Assembly: GCF_014042165.1 (NCBI RefSeq)
Contig: NZ_JACDZE010000001.1
Location: 1,014,595 to 1,078,594 of the forward strand
Source of the DNA: Moheibacter lacus
GTDB taxonomy: Bacteria; Bacteroidota; Bacteroidia; Flavobacteriales; Weeksellaceae
Length of the DNA: 64,000 nt
Direction of reading: 5' to 3'
This document shows positions 32,547 to 42,901 of this stretch, one piece after another (position 1 is the stretch's first letter; each line of letters begins with the position of its first letter). The notes beneath the pieces are model-generated. The model saw nothing but the letters and a program-made list of their open reading frames with translations, was not told the origin of the DNA and did no database searches. The position numbers and the translations under genes were made by a program.

Positions 32547-35351
32547 TTATCGTTTGATTAATTTGTTGGTAAAAATTTCGAAATTATGAAGGGCTTTGAT
32601 CACATAAATTCCGACAGGAAGTTCACGTATATCAAATGCTTTTCCTTTTTCAAATTTTCCGGTAAAGGTTTTCAGTTTTTTCCCGGTCATATCGTAAATC
32701 TCAACTGACTGAACTTCTTTGTTCAAATGAAATGAGCCGGAAGTCGGTGTCGGATAAACCTGAATTTTTTCTTGGGATGGATTTTCATCTGAAATGCCCA
32801 TTTCAGGAAGTTGGTTTCCGTAAATATGGAACTCTCCAGGTTGTAAACTGATCGTGAAATTCTCGCTGGTTGAGGTCACATTGAGTGTTTCTTCGGTCAA
32901 TAAATCATACCAAATTCCAGTATAAGGAAAATAAGGAATGATGTCTTTTTCAACCACATCAAAGTTGGCAACTACAACGACATTTTTCAATTCGGAAGGC
33001 TCGATTTCGTCGTTCCAAACATAAATTCTCGGCAGCAAATCACCAGACTGGATATCATAAGTTGTCGTATTGAAAACCTCTTGTGAAATGCGTAATTGGA
33101 TGATGTCCGCCCAAGTATTGTAAACCGCCAAACGGTTTTCATCTGTCGTATAACCGATTTCAGATGGAATCGGCTTTGGATCTGTACGACAAGCATCGCT
33201 GATCGTTCCGTCTTGACAATGGTTGATGCTGAAATCATATCCCAATTCTCCAAACTGCCACAACATTTTCGGTCCGGGAATGGTAAACAAAATCGCTCCT
33301 AATGCTTGTTGGCGTTCTAAAGCGGTTTCGGTGTCTTTTACATCATAAGTTCCGCTTTCATTTCCCCATTGGGAGTTTTTGTACATCATGCGTTCTTCAT
33401 CATGGCTTTCTGCGTAAGCGACGTTTCGTCTGCCCGGATAGCCTTGGGTTTCATGATCAATCCAACTGAAAGAACTATTTTCAACCCAACCCATCGTGTT
33501 TTGGTTGTAAGGTTCGGTCGCTTTGTTCCACAACATGATTCCTTTTCCTTCCGGGAATTTATAATTGGCCCATTCGATTTGTTCTTCATGCGAACCGCCA
33601 TAGCCCAAATGTTCAAAAATGATGTAGAAATCATCATCCATCGCCCATTGGTAATCAGCATATTGTTTCAAAATCGCGACACGATCAGCTTGGTAATTAT
33701 TGGTACATTCTTCGTCTGAAGCGCTACAGTTTTGGGTAAAACCTTTAGTCAAATCCCATCGGAATCCATCGATTTTGAATTCTTCCATCCAATATTCGAC
33801 TGTTCTTCTGACGTAATTTTGTGTGGCAAAGGATTGATGGTTCAAATCATAACCGACGTTATAAGCATGACGCGCTTCAGTATTCAGGTAAGGATTTTCA
33901 GCTGTCGGATTTCCAAATCCGTCTCCATCGGGATCGTCCATCCACATTCTGACCAACGGCGATCGACCGAAAACATGGTTCAATGCAAGATCCAAAATCA
34001 CAGCAATTCCGTTTTGGTGACATAAATCGATGAATGCTTTCATAGCATTTTTATCACCATAAGCTTTGTCGAGTGCCATATGGTAAGCGGTGTTGTAGCC
34101 CCAAGAAATATTGCCTTCAAATTCCATAACCGGCATGATTTCGATGGCGTTGACGTTGAGGTTTTTGAAATAATCGAAATCATCTATCAAGGAATTCCAT
34201 GTTTTTTCCGAATTAAAATCACGAATCAACAATTCGTACACGACCAAATTTTCTTTTGCCGGACGGTTAAAGTTCTCAATTTGCCAATCGAATTCGGGTT
34301 GGTTCGTTTGCAAAACGGATACTTCAAATTCTTGTCCGTCAGGATATTCCGGTAAGTTTGGATACATTTCCGGCGTGATATAAGGATCGTCCCAAGGACT
34401 TAAAACCAATGTTGAAAAAGGATCGGCTGTTTTGATGCCGTCGCTGGTTCGGTATTGGAACGTATAGATTTGTCCAGGAGTTAAATCATTGATTTCGAGC
34501 CAATATAAATCAGGATTGGTCGTATCGCGTTTCATGAGATAATTATTTTGAATCGTCCAATCGTTAAAACTTCCGATCACGTGCACAAAACTTTTTCCGG
34601 GTGCGTACAAAGCCAGCGTAACCCGCGTTGTAGTTTGATTGTAGTTGATCCCTTGATCTACCCAATCCGGAATGGCCTGAGATTGTACGACTGGCGTAAC
34701 GATTGCCGTAAATTCTATGGAAATGCTTTGTCCGCCGGAATGTGTAGCGGTCAATTCAAAATTGATGGTTTCGTTGATGGCATAGTTAAAAGCATAATTC
34801 GAAGTATTATTGGACGAATTGACAATCGTTCCATTGGCTTTTAATGACCAATTAGCATTTAAAGAAGTAGAAGCCGTGATGTTGAGGTTTTGCCCTTGAT
34901 TAACGGTTACGGTTGCTCCGTTTGTAGGATTGGAAGCAATTAGTTGGAATCCGCCAACGGGAATGGTATAATCGGGATTGGTTTGTTGGGTGCCGTCTGC
35001 GCTTCTGAAAACCACGTTGATCGCAGAAATGTTGCTGGATTCCGGTGCGCCAAAGTAGGCAAATAGGGTAGGCGACATGGTCAAAGAATAAGTCGTTCCG
35101 GACACATGTGTCAAAGCAGGTTGAGCGCCATTATCTCCCCATTCTCCGATGACGTTTTGCCAGGCCTCTCCGTTTACCGTTACGCCCATATGCGCATAAA
35201 TAGTTCCATTGTATCCGGCCAATCCAGTTCCGGCTTTATCAAAATACAAGATGACTTGTCCATCAGCTTCAGGTGGATTGGGGACAGTGGTTACTTGACC
35301 AAATGCAACTGAACCGAAAAGTAAAATAATGAAGTAAAATAATTTGTTCAT
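32547..35351 (-). CDS. T9SS-secreted GH13 alpha-amylase (extracellular starch hydrolase)
   Basis: 934 residues. Signal peptide MNKLFYFIILLFGSVAFGQ, then beta-sandwich modules (about 20-230) and a CBM48-like domain (about 240-330, SFVHVIGSFNDWT). The GH13 barrel (about 360-760) has DLALNHVFG (region I), nucleophile D533 in DGFRWDLTKGF, acid E580 in YIIFEHLGYGG, and AESHDEERMM (H650/D651). A C-terminal T9SS type A tail follows: YPTPTSGSFHLNKEVQSVEI to LPVGIYVIKA and FTNKLIKR. Last gene of the susCDE arm, occupying the place of the SusG surface amylase but exported by T9SS. Confidence 0.93.
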   Translation of the reverse strand: MNKLFYFIILLFGSVAFGQVTTVPNPPEADGQVILYFDKAGTGLAGYNGTIYAHMGVTVNGEAWQNVIGEWGDNGAQPALTHVSGTTYSLTMSPTLFAYFGAPESSNISAINVVFRSADGTQQTNPDYTIPVGGFQLIASNPTNGATVTVNQGQNLNITASTSLNANWSLKANGTIVNSSNNTSNYAFNYAINETINFELTATHSGGQSISIEFTAIVTPVVQSQAIPDWVDQGINYNQTTTRVTLALYAPGKSFVHVIGSFNDWTIQNNYLMKRDTTNPDLYWLEINDLTPGQIYTFQYRTSDGIKTADPFSTLVLSPWDDPYITPEMYPNLPEYPDGQEFEVSVLQTNQPEFDWQIENFNRPAKENLVVYELLIRDFNSEKTWNSLIDDFDYFKNLNVNAIEIMPVMEFEGNISWGYNTAYHMALDKAYGDKNAMKAFIDLCHQNGIAVILDLALNHVFGRSPLVRMWMDDPDGDGFGNPTAENPYLNTEARHAYNVGYDLNHQSFATQNYVRRTVEYWMEEFKIDGFRWDLTKGFTQNCSASDEECTNNYQADRVAILKQYADYQWAMDDDFYIIFEHLGYGGSHEEQIEWANYKFPEGKGIMLWNKATEPYNQNTMGWVENSSFSWIDHETQGYPGRRNVAYAESHDEERMMYKNSQWGNESGTYDVKDTETALERQQALGAILFTIPGPKMLWQFGELGYDFSINHCQDGTISDACRTDPKPIPSEIGYTTDENRLAVYNTWADIIQLRISQEVFNTTTYDIQSGDLLPRIYVWNDEIEPSELKNVVVVANFDVVEKDIIPYFPYTGIWYDLLTEETLNVTSTSENFTISLQPGEFHIYGNQLPEMGISDENPSQEKIQVYPTPTSGSFHLNKEVQSVEIYDMTGKKLKTFTGKFEKGKAFDIRELPVGIYVIKALHNFEIFTNKLIKR

Positions 35352-35367
35352 GTGTAAATTTTAAAAA

Positions 35368-35394
35368 AAAGGCCGCTCATATTGGGCGACCTTT
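35368..35394 (-). terminator. Hairpin between SusE/F-like gene and amylase
   Basis: On the minus strand AAAGGTCGC/GCGGCCTTT (one mismatch) is followed by eight T. It may reduce read-through into the amylase gene, letting it be expressed below the SusCDE genes. Confidence 0.65.
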
Positions 35395-35407
35395 TTGATA
35401 ATGATAT

Positions 35408-36760
35408 TTATTCGCTTGGCGTTATGGAATAGGTATTGGTCGAAAGATCAAATACCACATCATAATTTCCATCTGCGGCTATTACGATATTTGCTCCCCC
35501 GTTTTCTAAGGTTCCATCCGCACCATCATCTCCATAATTCAATCCCCAATCGTTATCAGCTCTGAATTTGATTTCTCCGGCTACTAATTGAACACCATTG
35601 ATGTACCAAATGCCTTGGCCTGATGCATATTCGCTTGAATAATCAATGTTCAAAGGAACGTCAGGACCGTCCCAACCATTTGGTGTAGCAGAACCGACTA
35701 GTCCCCAAATATTTGGAATGGACTCTAACTCATAAGTCATGTCGTTCATGTTGACCGTTACGACATATTTTCCTGCAGTTACCATGATGTTGTCTCCTCC
35801 TAAATCTAGGACACCATCATTACCAGTATCGCCCCAATTGGTTCCCCAATCGTTGTTCAATCTGAATTTCATTTCGCCTTCGGCCAATGCAACGATCGCT
35901 CTGAATTGGTCAGAAGAAGAATCAAAAACCATTTCCACATCTGGACCATCCCAACCGTTTGGTGTAGCGGAACCTACAATTCCCAACGACCAAGTTTCGA
36001 TGGAATAAGTTAAAGCATTTAAGTCAATGGTAATTTTGTATTTTCCGGCTGTAACAGGGATATTTGGGCCATCCTGAACCAAACTTCCACTCGTACTGCT
36101 GTTTCCTCCATAGTTGATGTTAGGAGCATCCCATGAATTATTCATTCTGAATTTAATTTCTCCATCCGTTAATGTTGCATAAGCGACAATGATTCCATTG
36201 TTCTCGCTTCCTTGCTGTTTCCAGAAAGGAACATCCGGACCATTCCATCCATTTGGTGTAGCAGAACCGACCACTCCCCATGGAGTAGAAAGATCCAAAA
36301 CGTCTGTATAAGGTGTAACTGTAATGGAAACGGTCTCGGAAATCAAATCATGATTATCTGTCGTTCCAATTCTGGCGATTACCCGAAAGTCGATCGTCCC
36401 TTGTGTTTCCGGTAAAATTCCGAAAGTAACCGCTCTTGAATTTAGCTGCCCAACGGTCATACTAAAGGAAGTTTCGGTTGAGTTCTGTAAAGTAGCCGGA
36501 GCTGCAAAATTGGTTCCGCCCAAAGCTGCTTCCAAAATGTAAGTAACGGGCGTGTTAACGTTTAGTGTGGTTTCGTTCCAAGAAAAAGCCAAAGCTTCCA
36601 AACTTGCATTCTCACTCAATAAAACTTGGGTAGTATCACCTGTTACGGATACAGTAGGCGCCTGTTCAGATCCGCTAAGCATCGTATAATCATCATCCGT
36701 ACAGGAAGAAATCATTCCTGAGATGAACAGGATTCCGAATATATATTTTAATAATTTCAT
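35408..36760 (-). CDS. SusE/SusF-like starch-binding surface lipoprotein with three tandem modules
   Basis: 450 residues. Lipobox MKLLKYIFGILFISGMISSC followed by TDDDY, an acidic surface-export signal. A SusE-type N-terminal domain (about 30-155; SGSEQAPTVSVTGD, TLNVNTPVTYILEAALGG) is followed by three repeats beginning GVVGSATPNGWNGPDVPFW, GIVGSATPNGWDGPDVEM and GLVGSATPNGWDGPDVPL. Each has an EIKFRxNNxWG segment and closes with YDVVFDLSTNTYS-like strands. Probably holds starch chains at the cell surface for SusC/SusD. Confidence 0.9.
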   Translation of the reverse strand: MKLLKYIFGILFISGMISSCTDDDYTMLSGSEQAPTVSVTGDTTQVLLSENASLEALAFSWNETTLNVNTPVTYILEAALGGTNFAAPATLQNSTETSFSMTVGQLNSRAVTFGILPETQGTIDFRVIARIGTTDNHDLISETVSITVTPYTDVLDLSTPWGVVGSATPNGWNGPDVPFWKQQGSENNGIIVAYATLTDGEIKFRMNNSWDAPNINYGGNSSTSGSLVQDGPNIPVTAGKYKITIDLNALTYSIETWSLGIVGSATPNGWDGPDVEMVFDSSSDQFRAIVALAEGEMKFRLNNDWGTNWGDTGNDGVLDLGGDNIMVTAGKYVVTVNMNDMTYELESIPNIWGLVGSATPNGWDGPDVPLNIDYSSEYASGQGIWYINGVQLVAGEIKFRADNDWGLNYGDDGADGTLENGGANIVIAADGNYDVVFDLSTNTYSITPSE

Positions 36761-36779
36761 GTGTCTAATTTTTTAAAAA

Positions 36780-38408
36780 TTAATAACCCGGATTTTGAGT
36801 CAGATTAGGGTTTGCTGATAAATCGGCAACCGGCAACGGGTAAATGTCGTATTTAGCATCGGTAGAAGTTCCTTCCGGTGATTGTCCTTTCCAAGGCCAA
36901 ACATAAGTTCCGCCCGTAAATTTTCCGAAACGCACCAAATCCGTTCTTCTGGTTGCTTCCCAATACAATTCTCTTCCTCTTTCATCCAAGATGAATTGGT
37001 CGTTGATTTGTCCTGCTGTAACCGTCGAAGCATTGGCACGCGTTCTCAATAAGTTCACATAAGTCGCATCAGCTCCTCCCGTTCTCAATTTGGCTTCTGT
37101 CCACATCAAATACACATCACCCAATCTGAACAAAGGAAAATCTACGCTAACTTGGCTTGCATCGTTTGAACCGGTAGTACCGGCTGTTCCGTCAGCATTT
37201 AAGTTTTTAAATTTGAATACGCCAAATCCATTGCTGTATTGGGTTACATCTGCCATTTCCAATTGTTGTCCTTCAGTAAAGAAAGTTCCATTTCCACTTG
37301 AGTAGACTTTTCCACGTGTATCTACAACATTGTTAACATTTCCATCTGCAGCAAAAAGTTGCACCAAATTTTTGGTCGTACGGGTTCCGCCCCATCCACC
37401 ACCTGGTACACCCAATTCAGATGGGCTTGCGTCTCCACCTATGGAAGCATTGATGATGAAGGTCATTCCACCAAAAGTCTGCATATAGTTTGCATCATAA
37501 GGAATTGCAAAAATGATTTCGTTTAAGGCATCACCTTGGTGATTGTCTGCTCGGAAAAGATTTTCATAATTGGCAGCTAAGGAATATCCGCCGTTCATGA
37601 TTTTTTCACAATACGTGATACAATCTGCATAACGAGCTGTTCCGGTATAGACTTCAGCGTTCAAATACATTTTGGCCAAAAGCGCCCAAGCGGCAGCTCT
37701 GTCAGCGCGGCCATAATGTCCGGCGGTACGCGGAGCCACCATTTCGTTTTCGATGGCGATCAATTCAGATTCGATATAATTGAACAATTCCGTTCTGGAA
37801 TATTGCGGTGGATAATAGCCTCCAACCGGATCGTTTTCCGTTTTGAATGGAACATTTGCAAACAAATCCATCGCATGGTAATAGCCCAAAGCTCTTAACC
37901 AACGGGCTTCTGCGCGGTATTGATGCACAACTGCTTTGTCAGCATCAGAAAGTCCGATTGCGTTCAATTGGTCATCGCCTGAATCGCGTAAAAATTGATT
38001 GGCCAATTCGACCTCATATAAAAATCGGCTGTATCCGGCATTGATGAATTCACTTGAACTGGACCAAGTTTGGAAATTGAACGTTTGTAAAGTTCCGTCG
38101 TTCCATGCGATTTTGGTTTCGTCTGTTGGCAATTGTTGCAATTGCCAATAAGCACGTAAATATTGTCCAAATCCTTCATCGATTCCTCCGATGTCGCCTT
38201 GTCCTGCAGATCCTTGTTGACCTGATAAAGCCAATCCGGCATAAACTTTTGCGATACCTGAAGTATAATCTTCCAAATTTTGGTAAGCATTTCCACCGAT
38301 GATTTCGTCCGGATCTTCAATTTCTACATCTAAGTCATCTACACAGGCCGTTGTGAAAAACAAACTGGATAGAAAAACAAATAAGATTGAATATTTTATA
38401 TTTTTCAT
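36780..38408 (-). CDS. susD: SusD/RagB-type nutrient-binding surface lipoprotein
   Basis: 542 residues. Signal ends in FFTTAC (Cys about 22) followed by VDDLDVEIEDPDE, an acidic export signal. SusD-family features: YQNLEDYTSGIAKVYAGLAL at the N-terminus, a TPR-rich half with AEARWLRALGYYHAMDLF and WALLAKMYLNAEVYTG, and C-terminal RTRANASTVTAGQINDQFIL and ERGRELYWEATRRTDLVRFG. It caps the SusC barrel and binds maltooligosaccharides. 19 bp after susC. Confidence 0.95.
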   Translation of the reverse strand: MKNIKYSILFVFLSSLFFTTACVDDLDVEIEDPDEIIGGNAYQNLEDYTSGIAKVYAGLALSGQQGSAGQGDIGGIDEGFGQYLRAYWQLQQLPTDETKIAWNDGTLQTFNFQTWSSSSEFINAGYSRFLYEVELANQFLRDSGDDQLNAIGLSDADKAVVHQYRAEARWLRALGYYHAMDLFANVPFKTENDPVGGYYPPQYSRTELFNYIESELIAIENEMVAPRTAGHYGRADRAAAWALLAKMYLNAEVYTGTARYADCITYCEKIMNGGYSLAANYENLFRADNHQGDALNEIIFAIPYDANYMQTFGGMTFIINASIGGDASPSELGVPGGGWGGTRTTKNLVQLFAADGNVNNVVDTRGKVYSSGNGTFFTEGQQLEMADVTQYSNGFGVFKFKNLNADGTAGTTGSNDASQVSVDFPLFRLGDVYLMWTEAKLRTGGADATYVNLLRTRANASTVTAGQINDQFILDERGRELYWEATRRTDLVRFGKFTGGTYVWPWKGQSPEGTSTDAKYDIYPLPVADLSANPNLTQNPGY

Positions 38409-38426
38409 TGCTGTTGATTTAATAAG

Positions 38427-41381
38427 TTAAAAGTTCACATTTACACCTAAGGTATAGATTCTTGGACGCGGATAAACATTGTTATCGATTCCACTTCCGA
38501 TTTCTGGATCTAGTCCATCATATTCCGTAATGGTAAATACATTTTGAACGGTTCCGTAAAAACGCATATTGGTTTTGCCAAAGATTTTGTCAAACGTATA
38601 ACCCAAAGTCATATAATCCATCTTCAAGAAAGAAGCGTTTTGGATATAATAATCTGAGAAATATTCGTTGTTCTCAAATTGTGAATTCAAAGCGTCAGCC
38701 TGAATGTTCGCCAAATATCCGTTGGTTCCGCGTGTTGCAGCATAAGTTCCGACGTTTGAAGCGACGTTGTTGTACAAATAATTTCCAATGTTGGCACGCA
38801 TAGAGAATCCGAAATCCCAATTTTTATAATTCAAATTGGAGCTGAATCCCAACATCCAATCCGGTCTTCCACTATGGAAAATACGCAAATCCTGGTCGTT
38901 GATTTGACCGTCTCCGTTTTGGTCAACATAAGCCCCTTCGATAGGCGTTCCGTTTGCGTCATAAACTTGTTCATATACATAGAACGAATAAGAAGGCGCA
39001 CCGACCATATTGGCCAATACCAAATTTCCAGTTCCTCCTGCAATAGCATCACCTGTTAAGTAAAATTCGTTGTTTCCGGCACCTGAAATTTTGGTGATTT
39101 CGTTTTCATTGAATGTTGCGTTTGCATTTACAGTCCAAGTGAAATCTGTTGATTTGATCAGATCTCCACCGAGTGCGATTTCCACACCTCTGTTTTCCAT
39201 GGTTCCGATGTTGGTTGTGATTCTGTTGTTCAAATTCGGAAGTGGAGCAGCCACATTTTGGATCATGTCTTCCGTTTCTTTTAGATAATATTCAACTGAA
39301 CCCCACATTCTATTGTTAAAAAATCCGAAATCTAAACCGATGTTCCATGTCGTCGTTTCTTCCCATTTGATCAATGGATCATAAATGTTGGGACGCAAAG
39401 TCGGTACATAATTTCCACCGATTGGGTAATAAGCGTATTGGTTAACAGAGCTCAAATAGATCGGCAAATAAGGATAAGGTTGGTTGTTCAAATTCTCCTG
39501 ACCTGTAATTCCCCATCCGGCACGTAGTTTTAAGTTAGAAACCGTTTTTGAATCTTTAAGAAATCCTTCTTCCGAAATATTCCAAGCCGCAGCCAATGAA
39601 GGGAACCATCCCCATCTTACGTCTTCCGCAAAACGAGAAGTTCCATCATAACGCAAAGTACCGGTTAACAAATACTTTTCGTTGAAGGTATAATTGAAAC
39701 GTCCAAAAAACCCTAACAATACACGAGTGTTAATGTCCGAAATTTCACTGTTTAGTACTTCTCCGTTTTCGCTGGTGCTCAACTCATGGTTGTCATAATC
39801 AAAACTTTGGTAAGAATAACCAGCCGTTACATCAAATAAACTTTTGATGGAAGCAACTTCTTTGTTATAATTCAAATAAAAATCAAACAATTGATTTCTT
39901 CTGATTTGATCATAATCTCTCCTTAATCCTCCATTGTCAGGAACATCAGAATTATAATTCATGCGTGCAAAAGCAGGGACAGTCTCTGAACCGCTGGATT
40001 GTGAATAATCCAATCCTAAATTCATCACCGCTTTTAAATCTTCAAATCCATGGATTTTATAATCAAACTTCACGTTTCCAACCAATCGGTTGACATAAGA
40101 ATGATTGTCTTTCAACATCAATAATGCAAGCGGATTTCTTGTTGCATTGGCATTTGGATTTCCATCCGCATTTAACCATTCCCAATAACCTCCAAAGTCA
40201 GAGTTCCCCGAATAAACCGGCTGCGTCGGATCCATCATGATCGCAGAACCGATGGCTCCTGTGTCAGCAAATTGGTTTTCTTCTACAGATCCTTTTGCAT
40301 TGATGTCAATTTTCAAATGATCGTCCAATAAAGATGGCGACAAACTAACTGAAGCCGTAGTTCGTTCGAAGTTGCTGGTTTTCAACATACCATCTTGATT
40401 GGTGTATCCAAGTGATAAACGGAAAGGTAGGTTCGGAGTGATGTTTCCGGTCAAACCTACATTGGTATCATAACCCAATGCTTTTTTAAAGATTTCATCT
40501 TGCCAGTTGGTGTTAGCAGTACCCAATAAAGCAGCCACATCTTCATTGGCTCTTTCATTGATTACCTGACGGAATTGATCGCCCGATAAAACATCAACTT
40601 GATTGATACGGTCTTGAAGCGATACGGAACTGTTTAAAGTTACACCTAGTTTTTTGTTTTTATTTCCTCTTTTTGTAGTGATGATGATCACACCATTGGA
40701 TGCTCTTGCGCCATAGATGGCCGTTGCAGAAGCATCTTTTAAAACACTGATGGACTCGATGTCCGCTGAATTGATGTAATTCAAAGGATTGGAGGAACCC
40801 GCAATCGAAGCCCCATTATCCATCGGAACACCATCTACGACAAATAACGGATCATTTACCGCATTGATGGAAGAACCACCTCTGATTCGGATCAGTGATC
40901 CGGTTCCAGGTTGTCCACCACCTGTGGTAATCGCCAAACCGGCTACTTTTCCGGTCAACAATTGCTCCGGTGCAGTTACGATTCCTTCGTTAAAATCTTT
41001 TTCCGTAACGGCGACCACAGAACCTGTTGCGTCTTTGTAAGTAGTTGTACCATATCCGATTACGACGACTTCATCCAATTGAAATGAAGAGGAAGTTCGC
41101 ATGGTGATATTGAGCGAAGACTCATTGTTATAATTGATGGACATATCATCATAGCCATCCAATGAAAACAAGATGACGTCACCCTCACTGGCTTGGAGAC
41201 TGAAAGCACCATCCAAATCTGTAAAGACTTCTTCCAGTGTGCTTTGGTTAGTGACAGTAACATCAGGAAGCGTAAATCCGGCTTCGTCCTCAGTTACCAC
41301 TCCGGTCACTGTTGTTTGTGCGACTGCCCATATCGGGACAACCAAAAGGCAAACAACATAAATTTTGTTCAATAATTTCAT
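38427..41381 (-). CDS. susC: SusC/RagA-type TonB-linked outer membrane transporter
   Basis: 984 residues. Signal peptide, then the carboxypeptidase-regulatory-like domain (about 22-100: TTVTGVVTEDEAGFTLPDVT). The SusC signature LDEVVVIGYGTTTYKDATGS begins the plug. IRGGSSINAVNDPLFVVDGV and ASATAIYGARASNGVIIITT are plug landmarks. The barrel ends PRPRIYTLGVNVNF. Imports starch oligosaccharides with SusD. First gene of the minus arm, divergent from lacI. Confidence 0.96.
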   Translation of the reverse strand: MKLLNKIYVVCLLVVPIWAVAQTTVTGVVTEDEAGFTLPDVTVTNQSTLEEVFTDLDGAFSLQASEGDVILFSLDGYDDMSINYNNESSLNITMRTSSSFQLDEVVVIGYGTTTYKDATGSVVAVTEKDFNEGIVTAPEQLLTGKVAGLAITTGGGQPGTGSLIRIRGGSSINAVNDPLFVVDGVPMDNGASIAGSSNPLNYINSADIESISVLKDASATAIYGARASNGVIIITTKRGNKNKKLGVTLNSSVSLQDRINQVDVLSGDQFRQVINERANEDVAALLGTANTNWQDEIFKKALGYDTNVGLTGNITPNLPFRLSLGYTNQDGMLKTSNFERTTASVSLSPSLLDDHLKIDINAKGSVEENQFADTGAIGSAIMMDPTQPVYSGNSDFGGYWEWLNADGNPNANATRNPLALLMLKDNHSYVNRLVGNVKFDYKIHGFEDLKAVMNLGLDYSQSSGSETVPAFARMNYNSDVPDNGGLRRDYDQIRRNQLFDFYLNYNKEVASIKSLFDVTAGYSYQSFDYDNHELSTSENGEVLNSEISDINTRVLLGFFGRFNYTFNEKYLLTGTLRYDGTSRFAEDVRWGWFPSLAAAWNISEEGFLKDSKTVSNLKLRAGWGITGQENLNNQPYPYLPIYLSSVNQYAYYPIGGNYVPTLRPNIYDPLIKWEETTTWNIGLDFGFFNNRMWGSVEYYLKETEDMIQNVAAPLPNLNNRITTNIGTMENRGVEIALGGDLIKSTDFTWTVNANATFNENEITKISGAGNNEFYLTGDAIAGGTGNLVLANMVGAPSYSFYVYEQVYDANGTPIEGAYVDQNGDGQINDQDLRIFHSGRPDWMLGFSSNLNYKNWDFGFSMRANIGNYLYNNVASNVGTYAATRGTNGYLANIQADALNSQFENNEYFSDYYIQNASFLKMDYMTLGYTFDKIFGKTNMRFYGTVQNVFTITEYDGLDPEIGSGIDNNVYPRPRIYTLGVNVNF

Positions 41382-41502
41382 CTGTTTAAATTTTATTGTT
41401 TTAAATAGTCAGATGGAATTCGCCATAAATCTGTTCAAATAGATTTCCAATTTTACGGCTCATTTCAACCCTCAGTTATTAATTAACGTTTTGAAAAAAA
41501 TG

Positions 41503-41519
41503 TTATATTTTTACTTCTC
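41503..41519 (+). repeat. 17-bp element shared with the MFS gene leader
   Basis: TTATATTTTTACTTCTC occurs here and again at 42922-42938. Both copies lie in non-coding regions of the same locus, upstream of lacI and of the MFS transporter. Confidence 0.7.
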
Positions 41520-41541
41520 GGTGTTAAAAATATGTAAATAG

Positions 41542-41593
41542 AACATATGTTGGTGTAGTCGCGACACTATAAAAAACTCCGAAAACGTTTTCG
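41542..41593. promoter_or_regulatory. LacI-type operator CGAAAACGTTTTCG and nearby palindromes
   Basis: A perfect 14-bp palindrome, CGAAAACGTTTTCG (41580-41593), has the central CpG of LacI/GalR-family operators. Two more perfect palindromes precede it: AACATATGTT (41542-41551) and GTCGCGAC (41558-41565). They lie between divergent susC and lacI, so the LacI protein may control both arms and itself. The rest of 41382-41665 shows no ORF. Confidence 0.7.
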
Positions 41594-41665
41594 TGTTGAT
41601 AAGTTTTTCAATTTCTTTAAGAATTCTAAGTAATTGAAAGATAAAAATTTAAAAAACTTGGAGAA

Positions 41666-42706
41666 TTGAAGAAAAATGTAACCTTAAAACAAATTGCCAA
41701 AGAATTGGGCGTTTCCGTTTCTACCGTTTCTAAATCTCTTCGCGATAATGAAGAAATTGGTCTGGAAACTCGACAAAAAATTCAGGCATTTGCCAAAATG
41801 TACAATTACAAACCCAATAGTATTGCATTAAACCTTCGCAATAAATCCACAAATTCGATTGCGATCATCCTTCCCCAAATCGTGAACCACTTCTTTACCA
41901 ACGTGGTACAAGGAATTGAGTCTGAGGCCAATCGTCGGAATTACAACGTCATCATCGCAGTCTCAAATGATTCTTTTGAAAAAGAAGTCCTCAATATGGA
42001 AACTTTGGTCAACGGAAGCATCGACGGTTTCATTCTTTCTGTCGCAAAAGAAACGATGAAAAGAGGTGATTATCATCATTTTAACGAAACCATTTCGCAA
42101 GGCGTTCCCATAGTTATGTTTGACCGGGAAGTCCAAGAGGTAAATTGTGATAAAGTGGTGATCGATGATGTTCAGGGAGCAAAAGAAGCCACACAGAAAT
42201 TACTGAAAACCGGCTGTAAACGTATTGTATTTATTACAACAGAAGACTTTGTTTCGGTAGGAAATCTTCGATTAAAAGGATATAAGGAAGCTTTAATTGA
42301 AAGTCAGATTGAAATTGACGATGCATTAATTATCAAAGTGAAAGACCAATTTTCTTCGGACGAAATTGAAAAATTCATCTTTCAAGAATTGGAAAAACTA
42401 ATCCAAATTTATCCGGATGTAGACGGACTCATCGGCGTAAACGAGTTCTATACCATTACAGCTGCCAATTATTTTAAAAAGAAAGGCTCTAAAATTCCGG
42501 GTGAGGTCTCCATCATCGCTTTTTCAGACGGAGATTTGCCCAAATATTCCTATCCGAGTTTAACGGCGGTTCGGCAACACGGCCGCGAAATGGGAGAAGC
42601 CGCAGCCAAACTTCTACTTGATAAATTGGAAGGCATCACACCGGAAGAAGAATACCAAACCATCGTCATCGAAACCGAATTAAAAGAAAGAGAATCTACT
42701 AAGTAG
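41666..42706 (+). CDS. LacI family transcriptional regulator of the maltodextrin locus
   Basis: 346 residues. Helix-turn-helix at the N-terminus (VTLKQIAKELGVSVSTVSKSL) with hinge helix SIALNLRNKSTN, then a periplasmic-binding-protein-like sensor domain (SIAIILPQIVNHFFTNVVQG, VPIVMFDREVQEVNCDKVVI, SIIAFSDGDLPKYSYPSLT). The start is TTG at 41666: it gives MKKNVTLKQIA, the expected N-terminus, and no in-frame ATG lies nearby. Probably responds to maltose or a derivative. Confidence 0.92.
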   Translation: MKKNVTLKQIAKELGVSVSTVSKSLRDNEEIGLETRQKIQAFAKMYNYKPNSIALNLRNKSTNSIAIILPQIVNHFFTNVVQGIESEANRRNYNVIIAVSNDSFEKEVLNMETLVNGSIDGFILSVAKETMKRGDYHHFNETISQGVPIVMFDREVQEVNCDKVVIDDVQGAKEATQKLLKTGCKRIVFITTEDFVSVGNLRLKGYKEALIESQIEIDDALIIKVKDQFSSDEIEKFIFQELEKLIQIYPDVDGLIGVNEFYTITAANYFKKKGSKIPGEVSIIAFSDGDLPKYSYPSLTAVRQHGREMGEAAAKLLLDKLEGITPEEEYQTIVIETELKERESTK

Positions 42707-42711
42707 TGGCG

Positions 42712-42736
42712 TGGTTGAGTGGTTGAGTGGTTGAGT
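42712..42736 (+). repeat. Three 8-bp direct repeats
   Basis: TGGTTGAG is repeated three times in tandem just after the lacI stop. A simple repeat with no evident function. Confidence 0.8.
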
Positions 42737-42901
42737 AAATGGGTGAGAGTTTATAGGATGGGGAAATTTTATTCTTTAAGAAAGCTGTTAAACGATAAAT
42801 TGATCATTTTTGCTTGTATTTTTGATGTGCAACATTCAAAAATCATGACAAAATTTAACATTAAATCTTTTTCATAAATTATTCTAAATCAAATTATCCA
42901 T

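Noticed and set aside
42712-42736. CRISPR-like or regulatory repeat
   Set aside because: Three contiguous 8-bp units with no spacers; a simple tandem repeat.
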